Assembly (NCBI RefSeq): GCF_018402285.1
Contig: NZ_JAGYJH010000003.1
Coordinates: forward strand, 248,001 to 312,000
DNA length: 64,000 nucleotides
Source of the DNA: Hyphomonas sp.
GTDB taxonomy: Bacteria > Pseudomonadota > Alphaproteobacteria > Caulobacterales > Hyphomonadaceae
Direction of reading: 5' to 3'
Part shown: piece by piece, positions 54,234-62,914 of the stretch
How the letters are laid out: the number at the start of each line of letters is the position of its first letter
How positions within the stretch are numbered: the stretch's first letter is position 1
Notes under the pieces: model-generated
Database searches by the model: none
The model's input: only the letters and a program-made list of their open reading frames with translations
What the model was told of the DNA's origin: nothing
Made by a program: the position numbers and the translations under genes

Positions 54234-55232
54234 TCAGTTGGTCGGCAGGTCGCCGCCGTCTTGCGGGACTGTCGTCACACGGCGCGCCAGGAAGTCCCGA
54301 AGGTCTGCCACCGACTGCGCGGCAATTTCTTCCTGTGGCAGGTGGCCGACATCCGGATAGAGCTTCAGCTCGGCTCCCGGAATGGCGGCAGCAAACTGCT
54401 CGCCATGTGAAGCGGGGATGATGTTGTCCAGCTCGCCGTGCATAACGAGGGTGGGGACGGTAATCGCCGAGAGTTTTTCCGGCGTGGCTTCAATGCGCGT
54501 TCCCCGGCCAGCGGAAAGGGTGAGCAAGGCTTCCCGGTGGCAGGGCGCGCGCGAGAGGGAAGCGTAGCGGTCGACCATCTCGTCGGTCACGAATGCGGGG
54601 TCTGCAAAACTGTCCTCAAGACCGGGGCGGATGAGGGAGGACATGTCGAGATCCTTGACCAGTTCCCGCGCGATGCCGATCTCGAGCAGGCGGAAAATGA
54701 AGGGCCGATCATCGCTTTCTTCGGCCGCGCGCGGCCAGCCGGCAGCGTCGACCAGAACGAGGCCTTCCAGCCTGCCGGGATGGGCGAGGGCAAAATTCCA
54801 CGCAGCCCCGCCGCCCATCGAGTTTCCGGCGAGCGTGAAGCGATCGACCTTCAGGGCGCGCGTCACCTGGTCGATGATGGCGGTGAACTGCTCCATGCCG
54901 ATCTCGTCATTGTCCACGCAGCGGGAAAGGCCATGGCCGGGCAGGTCCAGGCTGATCACGCGATAGTCGCGCTTCAGATCGGCAACCCAAGGCTCCCAGG
55001 TGTGCAGCGAAGCGGAAAAGCCGTGGACGAGAACAATGGTAGGCGCCTCGCGCGGGCCTACATCCCGGAAATGAATCCGCTTTTCCTCATCGAGCGCGAG
55101 GAAGCGGCTGTCGGAACTGGCATAAATCATTTCCAGCTGTTCATAGGGAATGTCGTCGCGTTTGAGAGACCACCAGCCTGCAAAAAGGATGACGCCGAGC
55201 GTGACGATGACAGCGAGGAGGCGGGAGAACAT
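54234..55232 (-). CDS. Alpha/beta hydrolase, membrane-anchored
   Basis: A 332-residue alpha/beta hydrolase. An N-terminal hydrophobic helix (about 5-21, VIVTLGVILFAGWWSL) anchors or exports it. LVHGFSASLHTWEPW has the oxyanion hole, GNSMGG the nucleophile serine, HGELDNIIP the acid and DVGHLPQEE the histidine. Esterase, lipase or haloalkane-type reactions are all possible. Convergent with the 2-hydroxyacid dehydrogenase. Confidence 0.92.
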   Translation of the reverse strand: MFSRLLAVIVTLGVILFAGWWSLKRDDIPYEQLEMIYASSDSRFLALDEEKRIHFRDVGPREAPTIVLVHGFSASLHTWEPWVADLKRDYRVISLDLPGHGLSRCVDNDEIGMEQFTAIIDQVTRALKVDRFTLAGNSMGGGAAWNFALAHPGRLEGLVLVDAAGWPRAAEESDDRPFIFRLLEIGIARELVKDLDMSSLIRPGLEDSFADPAFVTDEMVDRYASLSRAPCHREALLTLSAGRGTRIEATPEKLSAITVPTLVMHGELDNIIPASHGEQFAAAIPGAELKLYPDVGHLPQEEIAAQSVADLRDFLARRVTTVPQDGGDLPTN

Positions 55233-55307
55233 CTGGCGAGAAGTATCCGATCAAGAAAACTGCTTGGCAAATAACGCGCGCGCTGGCGCGCATGTCAAAC
55301 CTTCTGT

Positions 55308-56048
55308 TCAGATCGAACAGACCGGACACTGAGAATCGCGGCGCAAATGAACGCCGCGCAACTCGGTTCGCAACCCGTCGATGAGAAGGATTCGCCCGAT
55401 CAGCGGGTCACCAGCGCCAGTCATGAGCTTCACCGTTTCCAGCGCCATGGCCGAACCTGTCATACCGGTAATCGCGCCGACAACGCCAACCTCGTCGCAG
55501 GCTTCGGCAGCCGGTGGCATTTCTGGAATCCAGCAGCGATAGCAGGGCGCCTCAGCGATCACGCCGGAGGCAAAGACGCTGACCTGTCCGCTCCAGCCAC
55601 TGGCCGCGCCGGACACGAGGTAGCGCCTGTTTGCATGCGCGAAGGCGTTGAGCGCGAAGCGGGTCTCGAAATTGTCGGTCGCATCAATCAGGATGTCCCC
55701 GGAGGGCGTGGCGCCTTCCACAAAGCGCGACAGCTGGACGGAGACAGTGATGCCAGGATCGAGCGCACTGATCCGGGCGGCGAGGGACGCGGCCTTTTCC
55801 GTGCCCGTGTCGGCGTCTGAAAACTGTATCTGCCGCTGCAGGTTCGAGCGCTCGACCCGGTCATCATCCCAGAGCTCAATCCGGCCCACCCCAGCTGCGG
55901 CGAGATAAAGCGCGGCGGGCCCGCCAAGGGCGCCGGCGCCGATAATCGAGACGGAAGCGGCGCGCAGTTTTGCCACGCCGGGCCCGCCGATTTCCTTCAG
56001 CAGGATGTGGCGCCGGTGGCGGTCGATATCTTCAGGCGAAAGGCTCAT
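55308..56048 (-). CDS. moeB: HesA/MoeB/ThiF-family adenylyltransferase
   Basis: Adenylates the C-terminal Gly-Gly of a small sulfur-carrier protein (MoaD or ThiS). The 246 residues have the ATP fold IIGAGALGGPAALYLAAAGV (35-54), RSNLQRQIQF, and DATDNFETR, typical of E1-like enzymes. Two CxxC pairs (CYRCWIPEMP and QCPVC) bind zinc. No rhodanese domain follows. MoeB and ThiF cannot be separated by reading alone. It overlaps nadD by four bases (ATGA). Confidence 0.92.
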   Translation of the reverse strand: MSLSPEDIDRHRRHILLKEIGGPGVAKLRAASVSIIGAGALGGPAALYLAAAGVGRIELWDDDRVERSNLQRQIQFSDADTGTEKAASLAARISALDPGITVSVQLSRFVEGATPSGDILIDATDNFETRFALNAFAHANRRYLVSGAASGWSGQVSVFASGVIAEAPCYRCWIPEMPPAAEACDEVGVVGAITGMTGSAMALETVKLMTGAGDPLIGRILLIDGLRTELRGVHLRRDSQCPVCSI

Positions 56049-56632
56049 GCGCGGTTTCTCAATGCCGTTGACGAGTCGGCGTTTTCCCGTGTACGGATGT
56101 AAATCCAGGCGGGCGCGGATGCCTGCGATAGCTTTGGCGCCTCAGCTTCGGGCAGGCGTGCAGCGGAAAACTTCCGGGAAAAAGCGGACGCCTTGGAGAT
56201 CCGCACGCCGGGCCGCGCGATGACGGCGATCGGCAGCAGCCGGGCAATTTCCTCCCACGCCTTCCAGCGATGAAACCCGTAGAGATTGTCCGCCCCCATC
56301 AGCCAGACAAACCGGGTCGTCGGCGCGGCCTTGCGAATCGCGCGGACCGTATCGATGGAATAGGTTAGGCCGAGGTCATTCTCGATTGCGGAGACTTTCA
56401 TGCCGGCGCCGCGCGCCATGGTGCAGGCTGATTCCAGGCGGTCGGTATAATCTCCGTGGTCGGACTTCAGTGGATTGCCGCGCGCCACGATCCACCACAC
56501 CTCGTCGAGCTTCAGGCGTTTCAGCGCGGTCTCCGCAACCAGTAAATGGCCCTCATGGGCAGGATTGAAACTGCCGCCAAAGAGCCCGATGGCGAGGCCC
56601 CGGGCGGGGCCGGGCAGGCGGGCGCGCTTCAA
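56045..56632 (-). CDS. nadD: Nicotinate-nucleotide adenylyltransferase
   Basis: Transfers AMP to nicotinic acid mononucleotide in NAD synthesis. The 195 residues have GLFGGSFNPAHEGHL (17-31) with the nucleotidyltransferase HxGH (HEGH) and DSSTALRNRA near the end (ISSTxIR motif). WWIVARGNPLKSDHGDY and VWLMGADNLYGFHRW are NadD signatures. Overlapped by four bases with proA upstream and moeB downstream. Confidence 0.96.
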   Translation of the reverse strand: MKRARLPGPARGLAIGLFGGSFNPAHEGHLLVAETALKRLKLDEVWWIVARGNPLKSDHGDYTDRLESACTMARGAGMKVSAIENDLGLTYSIDTVRAIRKAAPTTRFVWLMGADNLYGFHRWKAWEEIARLLPIAVIARPGVRISKASAFSRKFSAARLPEAEAPKLSQASAPAWIYIRTRENADSSTALRNRA

Positions 56633-57915
56633 GGGCGGACCTGCCCTGTGCCGCGAACGGCATATTTGTAGGTGGTGAGTTGCTCGGCGCCGACCGGGCC
56701 GCGCGCATGAATGCGGCCGGTGGCAATGCCGATCTCGGCGCCGAAGCCGAACTCGCCGCCATCGGCAAACTGGGTGGAGGCGTTGTGCAGGACGATGGCG
56801 CTGTCGACGGCCGCGATAAAGGCTTCGGCGGCGGCAACGTCCTCGGTGATTATGGCCTCGGTATGGCCAGAGGACCAGCGGGCGATATGGGCCAGCGCGC
56901 CGGGCAGGCCGTCAACGACCGCGATGGACAAGATCGCGTCGAGATATTCGGTGGTCCAGTCGGCTTCGGTCGCAGGGGTGATGTCGCCGAGGATCGCGCG
57001 CGTTCGCCCATCGCCGCGAAGTTCGCAGCCCGCTACTGTCAACGCGCCGGCGATCTGCGGAAGCAGCGTTGCGGCGATGTCGACATCGATCAGCAGCGTC
57101 TCGGTTGAACCACATACGCCGGTGCGGCGCATCTTGGCGTTGACCACGATCTCGACCGCTTTCTTGGGGTCTGCAGCGGCATGGACATAGGTGTGGCAGA
57201 GGCCTTCCAGATGGCCGATCACGGGGACACGGGCTTCAGCTTGCACCCGTTCGACAAGGCTGCGTCCGCCGCGCGGCACGATCACGTCGAGTGCGCCATC
57301 AAGGCCTGCGAGCATGTGGCCGACCGCGTCACGGTCGGTGGTGGCGACGAGCTGGATCGCGTCGACGGGCAGCTCTTCGGATTTCAGGGCGCCGCGCATG
57401 GCATCTGCCAGGGCGCGGGAAGAGTGCGCGCTTTCCGAGCCGCCGCGTAGGATCGCCGCATTGCCCGAGCGCAGGCAGAGGACGCCTGCGTCCACGGTTA
57501 CATTCGGGCGGCTTTCATAGATGATGCCGATGACGCCCAGCGGCACAGCGATGCGCGCAATGTCGAGGCCGTTGGGACGGGTCCAGCGAGCAAGCTCGCG
57601 GCCCAGCGGATCGGGCAGGGCGGAGACGGTCTCAACGCCGGCGGCGATGCCTTCCAGGCGCTTTTCGTCAAGCGCGAGACGGTCCAGCATGGACGGGGTA
57701 AGGCCATTGGCTCTGGCGGCGTCCATATCCTGCGCATTGGCCTTCAGGATTTCCGGCGCAGCAGCGCGGATGGCTGCAGCGATGGCCATGAGGCCGCGCG
57801 TGCGGTCCTGCGCTGTCAGTTGGCCAAGCTCGCGCGAGGCGGCGCGGGCGCGGGCGCCCATGTCGAGCATTGTTTCAGCAAGTGCCGCGTCAGGTAGCGG
57901 TGTCTGGATCGTCAT
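56629..57915 (-). CDS. proA: Glutamate-5-semialdehyde dehydrogenase (gamma-glutamyl phosphate reductase)
   Basis: Second step of proline synthesis, NADPH reduction of gamma-glutamyl phosphate. The 428 residues match the aldehyde-dehydrogenase fold: GVIGIIYESRPNVTVDA, SGNAAILRGGSESAHSS and the active cysteine in MRRTGVCGSTETLLID. The start at 57915 was chosen (MTIQTPLPDAALAETML); the frame is open further but only as antisense to the next gene. It overlaps nadD by four bases, giving proA-nadD-moeB. Confidence 0.97.
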   Translation of the reverse strand: MTIQTPLPDAALAETMLDMGARARAASRELGQLTAQDRTRGLMAIAAAIRAAAPEILKANAQDMDAARANGLTPSMLDRLALDEKRLEGIAAGVETVSALPDPLGRELARWTRPNGLDIARIAVPLGVIGIIYESRPNVTVDAGVLCLRSGNAAILRGGSESAHSSRALADAMRGALKSEELPVDAIQLVATTDRDAVGHMLAGLDGALDVIVPRGGRSLVERVQAEARVPVIGHLEGLCHTYVHAAADPKKAVEIVVNAKMRRTGVCGSTETLLIDVDIAATLLPQIAGALTVAGCELRGDGRTRAILGDITPATEADWTTEYLDAILSIAVVDGLPGALAHIARWSSGHTEAIITEDVAAAEAFIAAVDSAIVLHNASTQFADGGEFGFGAEIGIATGRIHARGPVGAEQLTTYKYAVRGTGQVRP

Positions 57916-57964
57916 CCGGTTGGTCTTGCCGCAAACGGGCCGGACCGGCAAGACCGGGCAAGGA

Positions 57965-59656
57965 TCAGGATGGCGGTACCGAGCGTACCACCCGAAACCC
58001 GATATGGCGGTCCCGCGTGGTGATACCGACACGCGACCGGTTCGCCGCGCGGAGCTGGCCCTGCCCGCTCTTGACCGAACCGCCGCGCACCACACGCCGT
58101 GAGCAGTCCCCCGACAGAACAGCGCTCCCATCGGTCGGGGCGTCGGCATAGCCGTTGACATAGCAGTCCTCGACCCATTCGCTGAGATTGCCAAGCATAC
58201 CCATGAGGCCGAACGGATTTTCCGGCAGGCTGGTCGTCTCGCGCACCCGGTCACGCGGCGCGTTTGCGGCGTCGAACCGGTCGCCCCACCAATAGGACGT
58301 CGTCGTACCGCCGCGCGCAGCATACTCCCACTCCGCCTCGGTTGGCAGGCGGTAGGCATCGCCCGTCGCGTTGGACAGCCAGGCGGCATAGGCATTGGCA
58401 TCGCGCCAGGAAACTGATGCGACCGGATACGCGCCACTCTCCTGAAGGTTCGGGCGATAGCCGTTGCACCCGCCCGACTCAACGCAGGCTGTCCATTGTG
58501 CGCCGGTGATCTCGCCGCGGCTGATCTCGAACGGGGCGAGCGTGACTTCGTGCTGCGGGCCCTCGATCGGTTCACGTCCTGGCTCGTTGGTGGCGGAGCC
58601 CATCATGAAGGTTCCACCAGCAAGCGCTACCATGTCGGGGCAATAGTCGCATGGTGGTGCGGGTTCCGGAGCGATCTCTTCGACCTCGGGCGCCGGCACA
58701 AGTTCTGCCGTGCTCAGCGATACCGTCTCGGTGACCGGCATATCCTCCGGGGCCGCAGGTTCAGGCACCGTTGCCGCAGCCACCTGAGTATCGTCCGCGA
58801 CAACGGCGGTTGCGGCAACAGGTTTGATCCGATCTTGGGGCAACAGCTGTGAGATAGCAAACCCGGCAAGCACGATGGCAACGAGCCCCCCTGCGAATAT
58901 CGGCAGGGGCGACGATGATTTCTTTGCGGGCGGCGGCGCGGCGCGTTGAGGGGGAGGCGCAGGTTTTGGGGGCGAGGGTAGCGGCGGGACGGGCTGAATG
59001 CGAGGTGCCGGCGCCGGCACAGCTGGCCGCACGGCAGCTGCCTTCGCTTCGGCCCGCGCGATGGCCGCCAGCCGGTTGCGCGCAAGATCGGCATAGTGGC
59101 CGTTCGGATACCGCTTCAGGTAGGCCTCGAAATCGGCGGCATCATCGTCATCCTTAATCGACGTCCAGAAGGTCAGCTCCATCGTCATGTCGGGCGTGGG
59201 GGCGGTTGCGGGAGCAACAGGGGTTGCTGGCGCTGTGACGGGAACCGCTGCCGCAGACACCTCGTCCTCCGGCATTACCCGCCGGACATCTGCAACGAAT
59301 TCGCGCCAGCGAGGATCGGCCCGGTCGCCGTTCCAGCCGATCAGGTCGGCCGACTGGGTGAGCTCGAACATGATCGGGCGTTCAGCGTTCTCGATCATCG
59401 CAGGGATCAGTACCGACGTGCGCTGGCCAAGTGTCGCCTCGGCGCGCACCCATTTCGATTTCACCGAAGTTGCCGACCAGAGAACGATCACCACATCGGC
59501 TTCGCGCAGCATGCCTTCGGTTACTTCGTCATAAGTCTGGCCGGCGCGCAGTACCTTGTCCCACCAGACCGCAAGGCCTTCAGCCATCAGTGCCTCGGCG
59601 ACGATCTGGGCCTTCGGCCTGTCGGCCCGGCTATAGGACAGAAATATACTTGCCAT
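57965..59656 (-). CDS. TIR domain - transmembrane - SUMF1-like fusion protein
   Basis: A 563-residue multi-domain protein. Residues 1-125 form a TIR domain: MASIFLSYSRADRPKAQ opens it, AVWWDKVLRAGQTY is the BB-loop region, and SKWVRAEAT contains Glu73 where NADase TIR domains such as SARM1 have their catalytic Glu. Residues about 150-255 are a linker with a Sel1/TPR-like stretch and a Pro-rich segment. One membrane helix follows at about 259-278 (LPIFAGGLVAIVLAGFAISQ). Residues about 330-560 are a SUMF1/FGE-sulfatase domain (GTFMMGSATNEPGREPIEGP, YRLPTEAEWEYAARGGT, GNLSEWVEDCYVNGY). The FGE active Cys pair is missing: VVRGGSVKSGQGQLRAANRS. The TIR part should be cytoplasmic, the SUMF1 part periplasmic. 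Confidence 0.85.
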   Translation of the reverse strand: MASIFLSYSRADRPKAQIVAEALMAEGLAVWWDKVLRAGQTYDEVTEGMLREADVVIVLWSATSVKSKWVRAEATLGQRTSVLIPAMIENAERPIMFELTQSADLIGWNGDRADPRWREFVADVRRVMPEDEVSAAAVPVTAPATPVAPATAPTPDMTMELTFWTSIKDDDDAADFEAYLKRYPNGHYADLARNRLAAIARAEAKAAAVRPAVPAPAPRIQPVPPLPSPPKPAPPPQRAAPPPAKKSSSPLPIFAGGLVAIVLAGFAISQLLPQDRIKPVAATAVVADDTQVAAATVPEPAAPEDMPVTETVSLSTAELVPAPEVEEIAPEPAPPCDYCPDMVALAGGTFMMGSATNEPGREPIEGPQHEVTLAPFEISRGEITGAQWTACVESGGCNGYRPNLQESGAYPVASVSWRDANAYAAWLSNATGDAYRLPTEAEWEYAARGGTTTSYWWGDRFDAANAPRDRVRETTSLPENPFGLMGMLGNLSEWVEDCYVNGYADAPTDGSAVLSGDCSRRVVRGGSVKSGQGQLRAANRSRVGITTRDRHIGFRVVRSVPPS

Positions 59657-59790
59657 GCGTCGTCCCCACGTGTTGCACATTGGAGGATTGCACAGAATTC
59701 ACGTTGTCCAAAGAGGCAGGCAGGGAGGGGCTGACAGGCGCCTGAAATACCGTAATCTCAGTTCAAACAAGCACACGGCGGAGGACAGCC

Positions 59791-61359
59791 ATGATCGACA
59801 TCGAAGCGATGCCCTACATTGCGGATATTCCGCCTGTTCAGGCAAGGCTGCGCCCGGACGAAACGGCGCTCTGGTTTGAGGGCAGGGCGACGAGCTTTGC
59901 GCAGCTCGAGACGCGCTCCACCCAGATTGCCAATGGCCTTGTCCGCCTCGGTTTGCAACCGGGTGACCGGGTGGGCTACCTCGCGAAAAATACCGACGCC
60001 TATTACGAGATCCTCTTTGGCTGCGCCAAGTCGCGCACCGTGATGACCGGGGTCAACACGCGGCTCGCCCCGCCGGAAGTGAAGTTTATCCTGTCGGACG
60101 CGAAAGCCCGGGTGCTGTTCGTCGGCAGGGAATTCTACGGGATGATTGACCAGATCAAGGCAGAGCTGCCGGATCTGACGCGCATCATCACGCTCGATGG
60201 TGACCGGGAAGACTGGGACTATTTCCCTTCCTGGCGCGATTCCAAGAAGACCGATCCGGTCGCCATCGACGTAAAGGGTGAGGATGATGTCATCCAGCTC
60301 TACACATCGGGCACCACCGGCCTGCCCAAGGGCGTTCAGCTGACCAATGACAATTACCGCGCCTTCTTCACCCAGGCCGGCATGCTCGAATGGTCGAGCT
60401 ATGATGCGGGCGAGGCGATCATGAACGCCATGCCGCAATTCCACGTGGCGGGGGTAAATGTCGGCGTGCTGGCCAGCCTTCAGGGTGCCAAGACGGTCAT
60501 CCTGCGCGACATCGACCCGGGCCTGATCCTAAAGCTCATTCCCGAGCACAATATTGCCCACGCCTTCTGGGTGCCTGCGGTGATCCTTATGCTAACGCAG
60601 CAACCGGCCATCCGCGAAACCGATTTCTCCAGCCTCAAACAGGTCTTTTACGGCGCCTCGCCGATTTCCGAAGCGCTGCTGCGAACGGCCGTGGAGATCA
60701 TGGGCGCGCGGTTCACCCAGCTTTACGGGTTGACCGAAACCGTCGGTGCCGGAACTTTCCTGCCGCCCGAGGCGCATGATCCGAGCTGGGGAAAACTCCG
60801 CTCTTGCGGCGTGCCCTGGCCGGGCGCGGTGGTGCGAGTGGTCGACGGGGAGGGCAAGCCCGTGCCCACTGGCGAGGTGGGCGAGATTGTCATCAAGTCC
60901 GGCTTCGTCATGAAGGGCTACTGGAACCGGCCCGACGCCACCGCAGATGCAGTTCGCAATGGCTTCTTCCATACCGGAGACGCAGGCTACTTCGACGAGG
61001 ACGGCTTCCTCTACATCCATGACCGGGTGAAGGACATGATCGTCTCGGGCGGGGAGAACGTCTATCCGGCCGAGGTCGAGAACGCGATCTTCGGCGCGCC
61101 GGGCGTGGCGGACGTTGCCGTCATCGGCGTGCCCGATGAGAAGTGGGGCGAGGCGGTCAAGGCCATCGTGGTGAAGAAGCCGGGCGAAGATCCGTCCCCG
61201 GAGAGCATCGTTGCCTGGGCGAAGGAGCGTATCGCCGCATACAAGGCGCCCAAATCTGTGGACTTCATCGACGCCCTGCCGCGCAACCCGTCGGGCAAGA
61301 TCCTGCGCAAGGACCTGCGTGAGCCTTATTGGAAGGGCATGACGCGGCGGGTCGGCTAA
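59791..61359 (+). CDS. Long-chain acyl-CoA synthetase (AMP-forming)
   Basis: A 522-residue acyl-adenylate synthetase that activates fatty or other carboxylic acids to CoA esters. YTSGTTGLPKGV (residues about 171-182) is the phosphate loop, QLYGLTETVG and GYWNRPDATADAVRNGFFHT the core, DRVKDMIVSGGENVYPAEVE the hinge, and NPSGKILRKDLR the catalytic Lys segment. The exact chain length is unknown. Divergent from the TIR gene across 134 bases, convergent with soxR (6 bases). Confidence 0.95.
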   Translation: MIDIEAMPYIADIPPVQARLRPDETALWFEGRATSFAQLETRSTQIANGLVRLGLQPGDRVGYLAKNTDAYYEILFGCAKSRTVMTGVNTRLAPPEVKFILSDAKARVLFVGREFYGMIDQIKAELPDLTRIITLDGDREDWDYFPSWRDSKKTDPVAIDVKGEDDVIQLYTSGTTGLPKGVQLTNDNYRAFFTQAGMLEWSSYDAGEAIMNAMPQFHVAGVNVGVLASLQGAKTVILRDIDPGLILKLIPEHNIAHAFWVPAVILMLTQQPAIRETDFSSLKQVFYGASPISEALLRTAVEIMGARFTQLYGLTETVGAGTFLPPEAHDPSWGKLRSCGVPWPGAVVRVVDGEGKPVPTGEVGEIVIKSGFVMKGYWNRPDATADAVRNGFFHTGDAGYFDEDGFLYIHDRVKDMIVSGGENVYPAEVENAIFGAPGVADVAVIGVPDEKWGEAVKAIVVKKPGEDPSPESIVAWAKERIAAYKAPKSVDFIDALPRNPSGKILRKDLREPYWKGMTRRVG

Positions 61360-61365
61360 GCGCGG

Positions 61366-61821
61366 TCAGGGATGATCCTCGAAGACAAAGCGCGGTCCGC
61401 TACCGGTCTTACCGGCCTGATCGCCGGGATTGTAAAGCGCGCAGCGTTTCAGCGAGAGGCAGCCGCAGCCGATGCAATTGTTGAGCTTGCCGCGCATGTT
61501 TTCCAGCTCAGCGATTCTCCGGTCGAGAACGGCGCGAATGTCGGCGCTGATGGCGCGCCAGTCCGAGGCCGTTGGCGTGCGCCCTTCGGGCAGGGCGGCA
61601 AAGGCGCGTGCCACGTCCTCGATTGTCAGGCCGAGCGACTGCGCAATCTTGATGAAGGAGACGCGCCTTATGTCCGAGCGCAGGAAGCGGCGGTGTCTCC
61701 CGGCCGGGCGGAGGGAACGGACTAGGCCGCGTTCCTCATAATATCGCAGCGCCGAAACCGCGACGCCGGTGCGCGCGGCAAGTTCGCCAATTGTGAGGAC
61801 GTCAGAATGTTTGAGGGCCAT
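61366..61821 (-). CDS. soxR: Redox-sensitive transcriptional activator SoxR
   Basis: MerR-type activator with a [2Fe-2S] cluster that senses redox-cycling compounds. The 151 residues have the winged helix LTIGELAARTGVAVSALRYY at 10-29, the long dimer helix, and the cluster motif CIGCGCLSLKRC near 116-127. It is transcribed divergently from the VOC protein gene, and a near-perfect SoxR box lies between them. There is no soxS, as usual outside enterobacteria, so the VOC gene is the probable direct target. Confidence 0.97.
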   Translation of the reverse strand: MALKHSDVLTIGELAARTGVAVSALRYYEERGLVRSLRPAGRHRRFLRSDIRRVSFIKIAQSLGLTIEDVARAFAALPEGRTPTASDWRAISADIRAVLDRRIAELENMRGKLNNCIGCGCLSLKRCALYNPGDQAGKTGSGPRFVFEDHP

Positions 61822-61836
61822 GCAATATTCTGCTTG

Positions 61837-61856
61837 ATCTAAAGTGCACTTGAGAT
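61837..61856. promoter_or_regulatory. SoxR box between soxR and the VOC gene
   Basis: ATCTAAAGTGCACTTGAGAT is a 20-bp palindrome with 9 of 10 arm positions matching; its core CTAAAGTGCACTTGAG closely follows the CCTCAAGTTnACTTGAGG SoxR consensus. It starts 16 bases upstream of the soxR start and ends 47 bases upstream of the VOC-gene start. It could control both. Confidence 0.8.
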
Positions 61857-61902
61857 TGTAGCAGAGGTGTCAGGCACCAACCACCCTGAAAGAGGCCTGG
61901 CC

Positions 61903-62340
61903 ATGACACAGAAAAATCCAAGACCCGCCCGCATCGAGCATGTGAACATCACCGTGCCCGATTCCGAGCACGCCGCGCAGATTTTCGAGAAGATCTTCGG
62001 CTGGCATGTCCGCTGGCGCGGCAGGGCTATGAGCGGAGGGCACACAGTCCATGTCGGCTCGAAAAAACACTATCTGGCGCTCTATTCTCCGCTGTCGGAG
62101 AAAGGCTGCCCTAAGCGGTTCCAGAAGGGCGTGCCGCTCAATCATATCGGGATTGAGGTGGACGACATCGTCGCCATCGAGACCCTTGTGCGCCAGGCCG
62201 GCTATGCGCCCTTCGGCCATGAAGATTATGAGCCCGGCCGCCGATTCTACTTCCTTGACGAGAGCAATATCGAGTTCGAGGTGGTGTCGTATGCGCCGGT
62301 TCTCGAATATGCCGGCAAAGCAGAAACACCTGCCCGGTAA
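61903..62340 (+). CDS. VOC-family (glyoxalase-like) protein, probable SoxR target
   Basis: A 145-residue single-domain VOC-fold protein: RIEHVNITVPDSEHAAQIFE opens a beta-alpha-beta-beta-beta module, HIGIEVDDI and SNIEFEVVSY supply likely metal-binding His and Glu positions. It might detoxify an electrophile or bind a redox-cycling drug, in line with control from the SoxR box. AGAGG precedes the ATG at 61903. Confidence 0.88.
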   Translation: MTQKNPRPARIEHVNITVPDSEHAAQIFEKIFGWHVRWRGRAMSGGHTVHVGSKKHYLALYSPLSEKGCPKRFQKGVPLNHIGIEVDDIVAIETLVRQAGYAPFGHEDYEPGRRFYFLDESNIEFEVVSYAPVLEYAGKAETPAR

Positions 62341-62413
62341 AGGCGGCACGCGGCCCCGGCCAGCGCGTCCTGCACCGGGGTGACAGCCTGTAGACAAAAG
62401 CTGTGTTCGCGCC

Positions 62414-62683
62414 TCAGTTGGCGAGCTTCATCCAGTCGCGCGCCGATTGCAACGCCATCTTCACTTCGGCGGAGGTCAGCATTTCTGCCATTTCCTGGCG
62501 CTGGGTGCGGGCTTCCTCATGACCGCGGACGGCGGCGAGGTTGAACCATTTGTGCGCTTCAACAAGGTTGATCTCGGTGCCGGTGCCGGTCGCATAGGCA
62601 AGGCCTGCGCGGTAGAGATCGTCGGGAAGGGAGTGCGCGCCAAGCAGGCTTGCGGGCTCCACATGTGTATCTGAATAGGCCAT
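62414..62683 (-). CDS. Short Sel1-like repeat protein
   Basis: An 89-residue soluble protein with one to two Sel1-like helical repeats: LYRAGLAYATGTGTEINLVE and AHKWFNLAAVRGHEEARTQR match the A-x-xLGxxYxxGxGVxxDxxxAxxWxxxAAxxGxxxA pattern. It is short compared with typical Sel1 proteins, so it may act as an adaptor. The next gene is 231 bases away; nothing is seen in that gap (62684-62914). Confidence 0.8.
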   Translation of the reverse strand: MAYSDTHVEPASLLGAHSLPDDLYRAGLAYATGTGTEINLVEAHKWFNLAAVRGHEEARTQRQEMAEMLTSAEVKMALQSARDWMKLAN

Positions 62684-62914
62684 GTCTCTTGTCTTTCACT
62701 CCGCTGCCGGCCGGCCGGGTTTTCCCGTGCGATGGCCGGTAATCCATCACTCGCCAGATCATCCGGCGACGGATAAACCCTGCCCTGAGAGCGTTTGAAC
62801 ATGGTTAAGATGGCATTTGCCATGACGCGGCTTTGTAAACGTCGCTTGTGCCCGCGTTAACAAATGACCGGAAACGGAGGATTTGAGCCTCAAATAGCTG
62901 CGCGAAGGTGGTAT

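Noticed and set aside
56629..58575. 648-codon version of proA
   Set aside because: The first about 220 codons run antisense-like through the TIR/SUMF1 gene region in another frame and show no homology; proA begins at 57915.
57965..59656. Active formylglycine-generating enzyme in the SUMF1 part
   Set aside because: The Cys pair of the FGE active site is absent; only the fold-level signature remains.
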